From an uncultured Bacteroidota bacterium (GTDB lineage: Bacteria; Bacteroidota; Bacteroidia; Flavobacteriales; Flavobacteriaceae), in the NCBI GenBank assembly GCA_902618245.1, contig CACMZR010000008.1, positions 1 through 64,000 of the forward strand: a DNA stretch of 64,000 bases, in the 5' to 3' direction. The notes under the pieces were generated by a model. The model had not been told where the DNA came from. It did no database searches and saw only the letters and a list, made by a program, of their open reading frames with translations. A program made the position numbers and the translations under genes. Below are positions 9,507-18,097 of this stretch, in pieces; position 1 is the stretch's first letter, and every line of letters begins with the position of its first letter.

Positions 9507-10532
9507 ATGAATTCTACAGCTTTAGAGATTGCAAAAAAACTTAACGGTAGAGTAGAGGGTGATGGACAGGTCCAACTAAATAAACTTTCTAAAATAGAAG
9601 AGGCTCGAAAAGGATCTATTTCTTTTTTAGCAAATCCAAAGTATATATCTTTTTTAGAAAACACTAGAGCAAGCGCTATACTGATTTCCAATGAATTTAA
9701 AGCAATAAATAATTCAGATATAACATTCATCAGAGTTAAAGACCCATATGTGGCTTTTTCAAAACTTCTTACTGATTTTTCTCAAGACAAAGAAAAAAGA
9801 AACTATGGCATTCACCCAACTGCATCAATTCACCCCAATACCAATATTCACGAAGATGTATATGTAGGCCCAAATGTTACAATAGGAGAATCAGCCATAA
9901 TTAAAAAGGGAGTAGTTATTAATTCAAATTCAGCTATTGGCTCTAATGTGGTTATTGGTCAAAACACAAAAATTTTTTCTGGAGTTATAATTCTTGACAA
10001 AACTCAGATTGGAAAGTGCTGTATAATTCAAGCTGGAGCAATTATTGGTTCTGAAGGTTTTGGTTTCAATAAGAATGAGGATGGAAAATACTCAAAAACA
10101 CCTCAAATAGGTAACGTAGTGATTAAAGATAATGTTGAGATTGGGGCAAATACAACAATTGATCGTGCTACATTGGGATCAACAATTATTGGCCACGGGG
10201 TTAAATTGGATAATCTTATTCAAATAGCTCATAATGTCGAGATTGGTTCTGATACAGTCATTGCTGCTCAAACTGGTATAGCTGGTTCGTCAAAAATCGG
10301 AGCTAGGTGTAAAATCGGTGGACAGGTGGGAATTATTGGTCATTTAACAATAGGAGATGATGTTCAAATACAAGGTCAAACTGGTGTTATAAATAATGTT
10401 GCAAATAAAGATATTATTCAAGGTACTCCAGCAATTAACTTTAGGTCTTTTTACAAATCCTATTCAATATTTAAAAATCTGCCAAATTTTGAATCTCGAA
10501 TTAGAGAGCTTGAAAAAAAAATAAAGAAATGA
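9507..10532 (+). CDS. lpxD: UDP-3-O-(3-hydroxyacyl)glucosamine N-acyltransferase LpxD
   Basis: A 341-residue left-handed beta-helix acyltransferase that adds the second 3-hydroxyacyl chain in lipid A synthesis. The N-terminal domain has LNGRVEGDG, ISFLANPKY and ASAILIS; the hexapeptide-repeat helix begins IHPTASIHPNTNIHEDVYVGPNVTIGES. The catalytic His lies in IQIAHNVEIG, followed by GIAGSSKIG and a C-terminal helix. I start at the ATG at 9507 because the family begins with a short helix (ALEIAKKLNG); an upstream in-frame start at 9459 would run into the previous gene. The following lpxC-fabZ gene overlaps by 4 bases, so the lpx genes form one operon. Confidence 0.96.
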   Translation: MNSTALEIAKKLNGRVEGDGQVQLNKLSKIEEARKGSISFLANPKYISFLENTRASAILISNEFKAINNSDITFIRVKDPYVAFSKLLTDFSQDKEKRNYGIHPTASIHPNTNIHEDVYVGPNVTIGESAIIKKGVVINSNSAIGSNVVIGQNTKIFSGVIILDKTQIGKCCIIQAGAIIGSEGFGFNKNEDGKYSKTPQIGNVVIKDNVEIGANTTIDRATLGSTIIGHGVKLDNLIQIAHNVEIGSDTVIAAQTGIAGSSKIGARCKIGGQVGIIGHLTIGDDVQIQGQTGVINNVANKDIIQGTPAINFRSFYKSYSIFKNLPNFESRIRELEKKIKK

Positions 10533-11929
10533 TTCAAAAGAATAAAAAACAGAACACAATAAAAAAAGAGATAAAATTAAATGGGATTGGATTGCATACC
10601 GGTTCTGAAATTAACCTTACATTAAAGCCAGCTGAAGAAAACAGTGGTTTTAATTTTGTCCGAAGCGATATAGATCCAGATGAAAAAATACCGGCACTAG
10701 TAAATTTTGTGACGCAAAAGGAAAGATGTACAACCATAGCTAAAGGTGAGAGTGAAGTAAAAACAATAGAGCACCTTTTAGCAGCTTTAGTTGGTTGTGA
10801 AATAAATAATTGTTTAATTGTTGTAGATGGACCTGAGATTCCAATCATGGACGGATCTTCTAAGGTTTTTACTGATGCAATTATTAGTGCTGGTGTAAAA
10901 AAACAGGAATCATTACAAGGTATTTTTGTGGTTGAAGAAATCTTAAAAATAAAGGATGATTCTTCGGGAAGTGAAATTATTATCGTACCTGACGAAACGT
11001 TTTCAATTTCAGTAATGATTGATTATAAATCAAAATCACTAGGTTCTCAAAATGCTGTACTTAATTCAATACATAATTTTAATAGTCAAATAGCTCCATC
11101 AAGAACATTTGGTTTTTTACACGAGCTTAAGGATTTGCATGATTTAGGTTTAATAAAAGGCGGCGACATAAATAATTCTGTAATTTATGTTGATCACCCT
11201 TTGACTAAAAATGATAAGGATTTATTAGAAAGCATTAATGGGAAAAAGGAAATATCTGTATCTAAAGAAGGTATTTTAAATGACCTTCCACTTAATTTTT
11301 CGAACGAAGCTGCTCGCCATAAGTTACTTGACCTTTTAGGAGATCTAGCATTAATTGGAATGCCAATACAAGGGAGAATAATAGCAACAAAACCAGGACA
11401 CAAAATAAACACAGATTTTGCGAAGCAAATTAGCACATTGATTAAAAATAATATGAAGAACAATGCGCCATCCATAGATTTAAGTAAGCCACCTTTGATG
11501 GATACAACAAAGATAATGGAAATGCTTCCGCATAGACCACCTTTTCTATTAGTTGACAAAATCCTAGAACTCACTGAAGATTATGTCATTGGATTAAAAA
11601 ATGTTACTATGAATGAGACATTTTTTGAAGGACATTTTCCCGGTGCACCTGTAATGCCAGGTGTGCTTCAGATTGAGTCTATGGCGCAAGCTGGTGGAGT
11701 ACTAGTTTTAAGTACTGTACCAGATCCTGAAAATTACCTAACTTTCTTTATGAAAATTGATAATTTTAAATTCAAACGCCCTGTCCATCCAGGTGACACA
11801 TTAATTTTTAAATTGGATTTAATTACACCTATAAGAAGAGGAATATGTAACATGAAAGGTTATGCCTTTGTGAATGGACAAATTGTTAGTGAAGGCGATC
11901 TAATGGCGCAAATATCAAGGCGAACGTAA
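10529..11929 (+). CDS. lpxC-fabZ: Bifunctional UDP-3-O-acyl-GlcNAc deacetylase / 3-hydroxyacyl-ACP dehydratase (LpxC-FabZ fusion)
   Basis: A 466-residue fusion typical of Bacteroidota. Residues 1 to about 310 are LpxC, the committed zinc deacetylase of lipid A synthesis: KTIEHLLAAL (zinc His 82), DGPEIPIMDGSS, and NEAARHKLLDLLGDL with zinc ligands H264 and D268. Residues from about 325 are FabZ, which dehydrates 3-hydroxyacyl-ACP: LPHRPPFLLVDKI, the catalytic His 369 in FEGHFPGAPVMPGVLQIESMAQ and KFKRPVHPGD. The two activities compete for the same hydroxyacyl-ACP pool, so the fusion may balance lipid A and fatty acid synthesis. It overlaps lpxD by 4 bases and precedes lpxA by 7. Confidence 0.97.
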   Translation: MIQKNKKQNTIKKEIKLNGIGLHTGSEINLTLKPAEENSGFNFVRSDIDPDEKIPALVNFVTQKERCTTIAKGESEVKTIEHLLAALVGCEINNCLIVVDGPEIPIMDGSSKVFTDAIISAGVKKQESLQGIFVVEEILKIKDDSSGSEIIIVPDETFSISVMIDYKSKSLGSQNAVLNSIHNFNSQIAPSRTFGFLHELKDLHDLGLIKGGDINNSVIYVDHPLTKNDKDLLESINGKKEISVSKEGILNDLPLNFSNEAARHKLLDLLGDLALIGMPIQGRIIATKPGHKINTDFAKQISTLIKNNMKNNAPSIDLSKPPLMDTTKIMEMLPHRPPFLLVDKILELTEDYVIGLKNVTMNETFFEGHFPGAPVMPGVLQIESMAQAGGVLVLSTVPDPENYLTFFMKIDNFKFKRPVHPGDTLIFKLDLITPIRRGICNMKGYAFVNGQIVSEGDLMAQISRRT

Positions 11930-11936
11930 TAATATT

Positions 11937-12722
11937 ATGATTACATATCAAAATTTAACGTCCATTCATCCTGAGTCAAAAATTGGAAATAATGTAACAA
12001 TCGAACCTTTTACTACAATCTATAAAGATGTCGAAATTGGTGAAGGTACATGGATTGGCCCTAATGTAACCATAATGGATGGAGCAAGAATAGGTAGTTT
12101 CTGCAAAATATTTCCTGGTGCTGTAATAAGTGCAATTCCACAAGATTTGAAATTTAATAATGAGTCATCAATAGTTGAAATTGGAAATTATACTACAATA
12201 AGAGAATGTGTTACAATAAATCGTGGGACAGCTGCTCGGGGAATTACAAAAGTTGGATCAAATTGCTTAATAATGGCATATTCTCACATAGCACACGATT
12301 GTTCAGTTGGAGATCATTCTATACTGTCCAATAACACTACTCTTGCCGGTCATGTTGAAATAGGTAGAGGATCGGTATTGTCAGGTCTTACTGCTATTCA
12401 ACAATTCTGCTCCGTTGGTGAGTTTTCATTTGTTGCTGGAGGATCAAGGGTTAGAAAGGATATTCCTCCATATGTGAAATGTGGAAAAGATCCACTAGTT
12501 TTTCTTGGTATCAATTCTATTGGGCTGAAACGAAATAATTTCTCATCAGATCAAATCAAAACTATTGAAATGATTTATCGTTTCATTTACAATAGCAATA
12601 AAAATACAACTCAAGCCATAGAAGCAATAGAGAAAAATTTTGATGCAAGTTTTGAAAAAAATGTAATTATTACTTTTATGGAGAAATCTAGGCTAGGAAT
12701 TTTAAAAAGTACATCTAAATAG
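11937..12722 (+). CDS. lpxA: UDP-N-acetylglucosamine acyltransferase LpxA
   Basis: A 261-residue hexapeptide-repeat acyltransferase carrying out the first step of lipid A synthesis. It begins with the repeat helix (IHPESKIGNNVTIEPFTTIY), contains REGVTINRGT-like TTIRECVTINRGT, and the catalytic His in MAYSHIAHDCSVGD. Repeats end at VAGGSRVRKDIPPYVKCG, followed by the C-terminal helical domain (IGLKRNNFSSDQIKTIEMIYR). Length matches E. coli LpxA. It lies 7 bases after lpxC-fabZ and 17 bases before efp. Confidence 0.97.
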   Translation: MITYQNLTSIHPESKIGNNVTIEPFTTIYKDVEIGEGTWIGPNVTIMDGARIGSFCKIFPGAVISAIPQDLKFNNESSIVEIGNYTTIRECVTINRGTAARGITKVGSNCLIMAYSHIAHDCSVGDHSILSNNTTLAGHVEIGRGSVLSGLTAIQQFCSVGEFSFVAGGSRVRKDIPPYVKCGKDPLVFLGINSIGLKRNNFSSDQIKTIEMIYRFIYNSNKNTTQAIEAIEKNFDASFEKNVIITFMEKSRLGILKSTSK

Positions 12723-12739
12723 ATTAATTTTACCCATTC

Positions 12740-13309
12740 ATGGCTACCACATCAGATATTAGAAAAGGTCTTTGTATAAGATACAATAATGATATTTACA
12801 AAATCATAGACTTTTTGCATGTAAAACCTGGAAAAGGACCTGCCTTTGTGAGGACCAAGCTCAAAAGTGTCACCAACGGTAAAGTTTTAGAAAATACTTT
12901 TTCTGCGGGACATAAGATTGAAGATATAAGAGTTGAAACACACAAGTATCAGTTTTTGTATAATGATAATGATGAATATCACTTTATGAATGTTGATGAT
13001 TACAATCAAATAAGTTTAAATAAAACTATAATCGATAATGCTGAATTAATGAAGGAGGGAGAAATGGTTTCAATATCAATTAATACTGAAGATAACACCC
13101 CATTATCTGCAGAAATGCCAGCAAGTGTAATATTAGAGATAAAACACACAGAGCCTGGTTTAAAGGGTAATACTGCTACTAATGCTACAAAACCTGCTAC
13201 ATTAGAAACAGGAGCAATTGTAAATGTACCATTGTTTATTAATGAAGGTGATAAAATTAAAGTTGACACTGAAAAAGGACATTACATTGAAAGAATTAAG
13301 ATCAATTAA
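12740..13309 (+). CDS. efp: Elongation factor P
   Basis: A 189-residue translation factor that relieves ribosome stalling at polyproline stretches. Three beta-barrel domains are readable: the N-terminal KOW-like domain with the loop HVKPGKGPAFVRTK, whose tip is the potentially modified Lys 32, an OB domain, and the C-terminal GDKIKVDTEKGHYIERI signature. No EpmA- or EarP-type modification gene is visible in the window. Position between lpxA and sucD agrees with a flavobacterial housekeeping run. Confidence 0.97.
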   Translation: MATTSDIRKGLCIRYNNDIYKIIDFLHVKPGKGPAFVRTKLKSVTNGKVLENTFSAGHKIEDIRVETHKYQFLYNDNDEYHFMNVDDYNQISLNKTIIDNAELMKEGEMVSISINTEDNTPLSAEMPASVILEIKHTEPGLKGNTATNATKPATLETGAIVNVPLFINEGDKIKVDTEKGHYIERIKIN

Positions 13310-13331
13310 ACTGATTTAATAACAACTAAAG

Positions 13332-14207
13332 ATGAGTGTACTCGTAGATAAGAATTCGAAAATTATTGTGCAAGGTTTTACTGGAAGTGAAGGAACATTT
13401 CATTCAACTCAAATGATTGAATATGGTACAAATATAGTGGGTGGTGTAACACCAGGAAAAGGTGGGCAAACACATCTTGATAAACCTGTATTTAATTCAG
13501 TTGCAGAAGCTGTAGATAAAATTGGTGCTGATACTTCAATAATTTTTGTTCCACCAGCATTTGCTGCAGACGCAATTATGGAGGCTGCAGAGGCTGGAAT
13601 TAAGGTGATTATTGCAATTACAGAGGGAATACCGGTCAACGACATGACAAAAACTTTTCAATATGTTAAGTCAAAAGGATCAACACTAGTAGGTCCAAAT
13701 TGTCCTGGTGTAATAACACCTGGGGAGGCAAAAGTTGGTATTATGCCTGGTTTTGTATTTAAAAGAGGTAAAGTAGGCATTGTTTCTAAATCAGGAACAC
13801 TCACATATGAGGCATCTGATCAGGTGGTAAGTCAGGGTTTAGGAGTTTCCACAGCCATTGGGATAGGAGGTGACCCAATAATTGGAACTACTACTAAAGA
13901 TGCGGTAGAATTATTTATGAATGATGATGAGACAGACTGCATTGTTATGATAGGCGAAATAGGAGGTCAACTTGAAGCTGACGCTGCATATTGGATTAAA
14001 TCCTCTGGTAATAAAAAACCGGTAGTAGGTTTTATAGCAGGAGAAACGGCTCCTAAGGGAAGAACAATGGGTCACGCTGGGGCTATTGTTGGTGGATCTA
14101 ATGATACTGCTGAAGCAAAAAAGAGAATTATGCGTGAGTGTGGAATTCATGTTGTTGATTCTCCTGCCCTAATAGGATCAAAAGTTGCTGAAATACTCTC
14201 TAAATAA
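13332..14207 (+). CDS. sucD: Succinyl-CoA synthetase (ADP-forming) alpha subunit
   Basis: A 291-residue subunit of the TCA-cycle enzyme that makes succinate and ATP from succinyl-CoA. The CoA-binding Rossmann fold starts [45 protein letters not shown] and [13 protein letters not shown] follow. The phosphorylated active-site His is about residue 248 in [14 protein letters not shown]. The beta subunit sucC is not adjacent, which is common in Bacteroidota. It lies between efp and fabG on the same strand with short gaps. Confidence 0.97.
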   Translation: MSVLVDKNSKIIVQGFTGSEGTFHSTQMIEYGTNIVGGVTPGKGGQTHLDKPVFNSVAEAVDKIGADTSIIFVPPAFAADAIMEAAEAGIKVIIAITEGIPVNDMTKTFQYVKSKGSTLVGPNCPGVITPGEAKVGIMPGFVFKRGKVGIVSKSGTLTYEASDQVVSQGLGVSTAIGIGGDPIIGTTTKDAVELFMNDDETDCIVMIGEIGGQLEADAAYWIKSSGNKKPVVGFIAGETAPKGRTMGHAGAIVGGSNDTAEAKKRIMRECGIHVVDSPALIGSKVAEILSK

Positions 14208-14212
14208 TAAAA

Positions 14213-14959
14213 ATGAAATTACTAGAAAAAAAAGTTGCGATTATTACAGGAGGAAGTAGAGGTATTGGAAAGGGTATTGCTGAAATTTTTGTTGAAAATG
14301 GATGCTCTGTAGCTATTACATACAACTCCAGTAAAGCTGAAGCAGAAAAATTAGTGAATAAATTAGAAAATAAAGAATGTAATGTTAAAGCGTATCAAAG
14401 TAATGCTGCTGATTTTAATGAAGCTCAAAATTTGATAAATGATGTATTAAATGATTTCGGCAACATTGACATTTTAGTAAATAATGCAGGAATAACAAAA
14501 GACAATTTACTTATGAGAATGGGTGAAGAAGACTTTGATCAGGTTTTAGAAGTAAATTTAAAGTCTGTATTTAATCTAACAAAAGCTATTCAGAGACCAT
14601 TTCTAAAACAAAGAAAAGGTTCTTTAATTCATATGAGCTCTGTTGTTGGAGTTAAAGGAAATGCTGGTCAAGCAAACTATGCTGCTTCAAAAGCAGGTAT
14701 AATAGGTTTCTCAAAGTCTATAGCACTAGAACTTGGATCTAGAAACATTAGATCAAATGTTGTTGCACCTGGTTTTATAGAAACTGAAATGACGGAAAAA
14801 CTTCCCGAGGATGTTGTCCAAGGATGGAGAGACGGAATTCCACTAAAAAGAGGTGGAAAACCATACGATGTTGCAAATGCATGTGTATTTTTGGCATCTG
14901 ATTTATCAAATTATATTACAGGTCAAGTTCTTCATGTAGATGGAGGTATGTTAACTTAA
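14213..14959 (+). CDS. fabG: 3-oxoacyl-ACP reductase FabG
   Basis: A 248-residue short-chain dehydrogenase that reduces 3-ketoacyl-ACP with NADPH in fatty-acid elongation. The cofactor loop is TGGSRGIGKG at 12-21, the structural NNAG at 90-93, and the catalytic set N115, S143, Y156, K160 sits in EVNLKS, MSSVVG and YAASK. The C-terminal PGFIETEMTEKLPEDV and VLHVDGGM are the FabG signature. Five bases separate it from sucD. Related SDR enzymes are hard to separate, but the fit to FabG is very good. Confidence 0.93.
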   Translation: MKLLEKKVAIITGGSRGIGKGIAEIFVENGCSVAITYNSSKAEAEKLVNKLENKECNVKAYQSNAADFNEAQNLINDVLNDFGNIDILVNNAGITKDNLLMRMGEEDFDQVLEVNLKSVFNLTKAIQRPFLKQRKGSLIHMSSVVGVKGNAGQANYAASKAGIIGFSKSIALELGSRNIRSNVVAPGFIETEMTEKLPEDVVQGWRDGIPLKRGGKPYDVANACVFLASDLSNYITGQVLHVDGGMLT

Positions 14960-14971
14960 AAAAAAATAATT

Positions 14972-15790
14972 ATGCAAAAATTACCTAAAATTGGATTACC
15001 AGTAATTTTATTGGTTGTGGTCCTACTTATATTTATTTCAAAATCATCAATTAATATTGGTTACGGAGAAGCGGGAGTTCTTTTTAAGACTTTTGGAGGT
15101 GGAGTAGTAACTGACCAAGCACCACTTGGTGAGGGATTTCATATTATAGCGCCTTGGAATAAGGTGTTTATATACAATGTGAAACAGCAAGAATTTTTTG
15201 AGGGAAATATGCAAGTGCTTTCTTCAAATGGATTAGAAATATCACTTGATGTTTCTGTTTTATACCAACCTAAGTACAGTGAACTGGGATTACTCCATAA
15301 AACCAAGGGTGAAAACTATGTTAATATTGTTTTAATTCCTCAAATCAGAGCTGTTGCAAGATCTGTAGTTGGTCGCTACACACCCGAACAGCTTTATTCG
15401 ACTAAACGAGATGCTATTCAAAATGAAATATTTGAAGAGACTCAAAAAAATGTTGAATCTCAACATATTCAATTAAATGCAGTTCTTGTTAGAGATGTTA
15501 CCCTTCCAGTTGCCATAAAAGAAGCCATCGAAAGAAAATTACGTCAAGAGCAAGAGGCTTTAGAATATGAGTTTAGAATTGAAAAGGCAAAGCAAGAAGC
15601 TGAACGTCAAAGAATTGATGCTGAAGGAAAAGCTACGGCTAACAGAATTTTAAGTGCCTCATTGACACAAAAGATCCTCCAAGAAAAAGGAATTGAAGCA
15701 ACAACAAAGTTGTCAGAGTCAGCAAATTCAAAGGTTATTATTATTGGAAGTGGGAAAGATGGTCTTCCAATAATTTTAGGGAATCAATAA
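14972..15790 (+). CDS. Prohibitin-type SPFH-domain membrane protein
   Basis: A 272-residue protein with one N-terminal membrane segment (LPVILLVVVLLIFISKS, about 8-24), then a prohibitin-like SPFH domain: YGEAGVLFKTFGGGVVTDQAPLGEGFH, LDVSVLYQPKYSELGLLH and IVLIPQIRAVARSVVGRYTPEQLYSTKRD. Residues about 170-225 are a charged coiled coil (KLRQEQEALEYEFRIEKAK). Such proteins form ring assemblies in membrane microdomains and may chaperone membrane proteins or FtsH-type proteases; the exact role here is unknown. It is the last gene before the his attenuator and starts 12 bases after fabG. Confidence 0.93.
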   Translation: MQKLPKIGLPVILLVVVLLIFISKSSINIGYGEAGVLFKTFGGGVVTDQAPLGEGFHIIAPWNKVFIYNVKQQEFFEGNMQVLSSNGLEISLDVSVLYQPKYSELGLLHKTKGENYVNIVLIPQIRAVARSVVGRYTPEQLYSTKRDAIQNEIFEETQKNVESQHIQLNAVLVRDVTLPVAIKEAIERKLRQEQEALEYEFRIEKAKQEAERQRIDAEGKATANRILSASLTQKILQEKGIEATTKLSESANSKVIIIGSGKDGLPIILGNQ

Positions 15791-15797
15791 ATATGTT

Positions 15798-15824
15798 TTG
15801 ATTTAAAAAAAATAAATATATTTG
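15798..15824 (+). promoter_or_regulatory. Bacteroidota-type promoter of the his operon
   Basis: TTG at 15798-15800, 16 bases, then TATATTTG at 15817-15824, which matches the Bacteroidota -7 consensus TAnnTTTG exactly. The expected transcription start is only a few bases downstream, at or next to the leader ATG at 15831, so the leader mRNA may have almost no 5' UTR. Confidence 0.7.
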
Positions 15825-15830
15825 TACTTT

Positions 15831-15887
15831 ATGAAAATATTATTACATCATGCACATCAATTTAAAAACTACTCAAACGAGATGTAG
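15831..15887 (+). CDS. hisL: his operon leader peptide
   Basis: An 18-codon ORF reading MKILLHHAHQFKNYSNEM and a TAG stop. Three of four consecutive codons at positions 6-9 are His (CAT CAT GCA CAT, 15846-15857). It lies between a consensus promoter and a strong terminator just before hisG, the layout of a translational attenuator. When His-tRNA is short the ribosome should stall on the His codons and leave the downstream CTCAAACG (15872-15879) free to pair with the terminator. The peptide itself has no expected function. No Shine-Dalgarno sequence is visible upstream. Confidence 0.88.
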   Translation: MKILLHHAHQFKNYSNEM

Positions 15888-15923
15888 ATAAATTGTCTAT
15901 GAAATAATTTAAACCCGTTTGAG
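15872..15923 (+). promoter_or_regulatory. his antiterminator pairing
   Basis: CTCAAACG (15872-15879, inside the leader ORF) is perfectly complementary to CGTTTGAG (15916-15923), the left arm and loop edge of the terminator. Pairing of these excludes the terminator hairpin. A ribosome that completes the leader covers 15872-15879 and lets the terminator form. Confidence 0.8.
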
Positions 15924-15941
15924 AAATCAAACGGGTTTTTT
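15911..15941 (+). terminator. his attenuator terminator
   Basis: A perfect 12-bp stem, AAACCCGTTTGA (15911-15922) and TCAAACGGGTTT (15927-15938), around a GAAA tetraloop, followed by a run of T. It lies 13 bases before hisG, so it can only act as a conditional terminator of the his operon. Confidence 0.93.
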
Positions 15942-15953
15942 AATTTAAATATT

Positions 15954-16805
15954 ATGATAAGACTTGCTATACAAAAATCAGGAAGACTAAATAAGGGGTC
16001 ACTGAATTTGTTAACAGACTGTGGAATTTCAATTGAAAATGGTGAAGATCAATTAAAGGTTTCGGCACGTAACTTTCCAATCGAAATTTTCTTTTTACGT
16101 AATAGTGATATTCCTCAATATCTTAAAGATGGTGTGGTAGACCTTGCCATAGTAGGTGAAAACCTTCTCAAAGAGAAAGAAGTTAAATTAAAAGTTATTG
16201 AAAAACTTGGTTTTTCGTCCTGTAGAACATCTATCGCCGTCCCTAATAAAGTGCAATTCAATGGGATTCAAGATTTGGATGGAAAGCGTATTGCTACATC
16301 TTATCCAAACACAGTAAATTCTTTTTTAAAGAAAAATAAAATTAAGGCTGATTTACATATCATTAATGGATCAGTGGAAATAGCACCTAATATTGGTTTA
16401 GCTGACGCAATATGCGACATCGTATCAACCGGTAGTACATTATTTAAAAATAACCTTAAAGAAGTTATTAAAATTGATGAATCACAAGCTGTACTTGTAA
16501 AAGGTAATAATTTGAAAAATGAAAAATTAGGTTATATAGAGAAGCTTCAATTCAGAGTTCAAGCCGTTTTAAAAGCTAAAAAATCAAAATATATTTTACT
16601 TAATGCTCCCAATAATAAAATTAAATCTATCAGCTCTATACTTCCAGTGTTGAAAAGTCCTACTGTTTTACCCTTAGCTCAAGGGGGTTGGAGCTCATTA
16701 CATTCAGTTATAAATGATCAGGATTTTTGGGAAGTTATAGATCAATTGAAAGAAGCTGGTGCAGAAGATATATTAGTATGTCCAATAGAAAAGATGGTTT
16801 TGTAA
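15954..16805 (+). CDS. hisG: ATP phosphoribosyltransferase (long form)
   Basis: A 283-residue enzyme that joins ATP and PRPP in the first, committed step of histidine synthesis. It starts MIRLAIQKSGRLNKGSLNLL, has RNSDIPQYLKDGVVDLAIVGEN and the PRPP-binding loop DIVSTGSTLFKNNLKEV. The C-terminal 70-80 residues (SPTVLPLAQGGWSSLHSVI, EAGAEDILVCPIEKMV) are the regulatory domain found in the long form, which does not need HisZ and is inhibited by histidine. Thus the pathway has both attenuation and feedback control. The stop overlaps hisD by one base. Confidence 0.97.
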   Translation: MIRLAIQKSGRLNKGSLNLLTDCGISIENGEDQLKVSARNFPIEIFFLRNSDIPQYLKDGVVDLAIVGENLLKEKEVKLKVIEKLGFSSCRTSIAVPNKVQFNGIQDLDGKRIATSYPNTVNSFLKKNKIKADLHIINGSVEIAPNIGLADAICDIVSTGSTLFKNNLKEVIKIDESQAVLVKGNNLKNEKLGYIEKLQFRVQAVLKAKKSKYILLNAPNNKIKSISSILPVLKSPTVLPLAQGGWSSLHSVINDQDFWEVIDQLKEAGAEDILVCPIEKMVL

Positions 16806-18097
16806 TGAATCAATTTTATAATCCCTCAAAACTTACTTGGAAAAATCTCATACAGAGACCTACATTTACTTTGGATGATCACCAGTTACTAGTTAATGAA
16901 GTTTTTGAAAATGTTAAAAATCATGGAGACGAAGCTTTATTAAATTACGCGAAACAATTTGATAAATTCGAGCTTAAAGAATTTGCTGTAAATGATAGTG
17001 AAATTTCAAAAGCAATTAGAAATATTCCTAAGAATCTAAGGAAAGCAATTAAAAATGCAAAGGATAACATTCATGCTTTTCATAAAGCCCAGAAAACAAA
17101 TAGGATTAAGGTTGAAACCCAAGAGGGCGTAGTTTGCTGGCAGGAAAAATTACCAATAGAAAAAATAGGGTTATATATTCCTAGTGGATCTGCACCTTTA
17201 TTTTCGACGATATTAATGTTAGCTATTCCCGCAACGATTGCTGGTTGTAAAGAAATCATATTATGCTCTCCACCTAACTCGTACGGTAAAATACCTGATG
17301 AAGTTCTTTTTACGGCTTCACTTTGTGGAATTGATAAAATTTTTAAAATTGGAGGAATTCAAGCTATTGCTGCTATGACATTTGGTACTGAAAGTATACC
17401 TAAAGTTTATAAAATTTTCGGTCCAGGTAATCAATATGTCACCTCTGCAAAGCAATTTGCAACTCGCTATAGTGTTTCAATAGATATGCCAGCTGGTCCT
17501 AGTGAATTATTGGTTGCCGCTGATGAGACTGCGGATCCTGATTTTGTTGCTTCGGACCTTTTATCTCAAGCAGAACACGGACCTGATAGTCAGGTAGTTT
17601 TGGTAAGTACAAAAAAAGATTTTGTAGAGAAAGTAAATAAATCAATTAGTTATCAAATAGATGAATTACAACGAAATGATATAGTGAAAAAAGCTCTTTT
17701 AAATTCTAAGGCAATAATATTCGATAATGATAAAAGCGCTGTTGATTTTATTAATGAATATAGTCCTGAACACTACATAATATGTGTTAAGAATGAGGAT
17801 TACTATATAAAAAATGTAAAAAATGCAGGATCTGTTTTTATTGGTAATTATACACCTGAAAGTGCTGGTGATTATGCATCAGGAACTAACCATACATTGC
17901 CTACAAATGGTTATTCAAAACAATACAGTGGAGTAAATTTGGATAGTTTTACTAAATCTGTAACATTTCAAAAAATAAGTAAAAAAGGAATCCAACTTTT
18001 GGGCGGAACAATTGAACTAATGGCAAATGCAGAAGGCTTACAGGCACATAAAAATGCTGTTAGTATTAGATTAAAAAAATTAGAAAATGAAAAGTAA
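16805..18097 (+). CDS. hisD: Histidinol dehydrogenase
   Basis: A 430-residue zinc enzyme oxidising histidinol to histidine in the final two steps. I start at the ATG at 16805, which overlaps the hisG stop; an upstream in-frame ATG at 16727 would lie deep inside hisG. Motifs: GLYIPSGSAPLFSTILMLAIPA, FKIGGIQAIAAMTFGT, KIFGPGNQYVTSAK, IDMPAGPSELLV, LLSQAEHGPDSQ (zinc and substrate residues), the catalytic EH of YSPEHYII and YASGTNHTLPT. The next gene hisC overlaps its end by 11 bases. Confidence 0.97.
   Translation: MNQFYNPSKLTWKNLIQRPTFTLDDHQLLVNEVFENVKNHGDEALLNYAKQFDKFELKEFAVNDSEISKAIRNIPKNLRKAIKNAKDNIHAFHKAQKTNRIKVETQEGVVCWQEKLPIEKIGLYIPSGSAPLFSTILMLAIPATIAGCKEIILCSPPNSYGKIPDEVLFTASLCGIDKIFKIGGIQAIAAMTFGTESIPKVYKIFGPGNQYVTSAKQFATRYSVSIDMPAGPSELLVAADETADPDFVASDLLSQAEHGPDSQVVLVSTKKDFVEKVNKSISYQIDELQRNDIVKKALLNSKAIIFDNDKSAVDFINEYSPEHYIICVKNEDYYIKNVKNAGSVFIGNYTPESAGDYASGTNHTLPTNGYSKQYSGVNLDSFTKSVTFQKISKKGIQLLGGTIELMANAEGLQAHKNAVSIRLKKLENEK

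Noticed and set aside
11194..11574. Long reverse-strand open frame inside lpxC-fabZ
   Set aside because: It lies wholly inside a well-supported fusion gene on the other strand and has no recognisable domain; it is a frame shadow.
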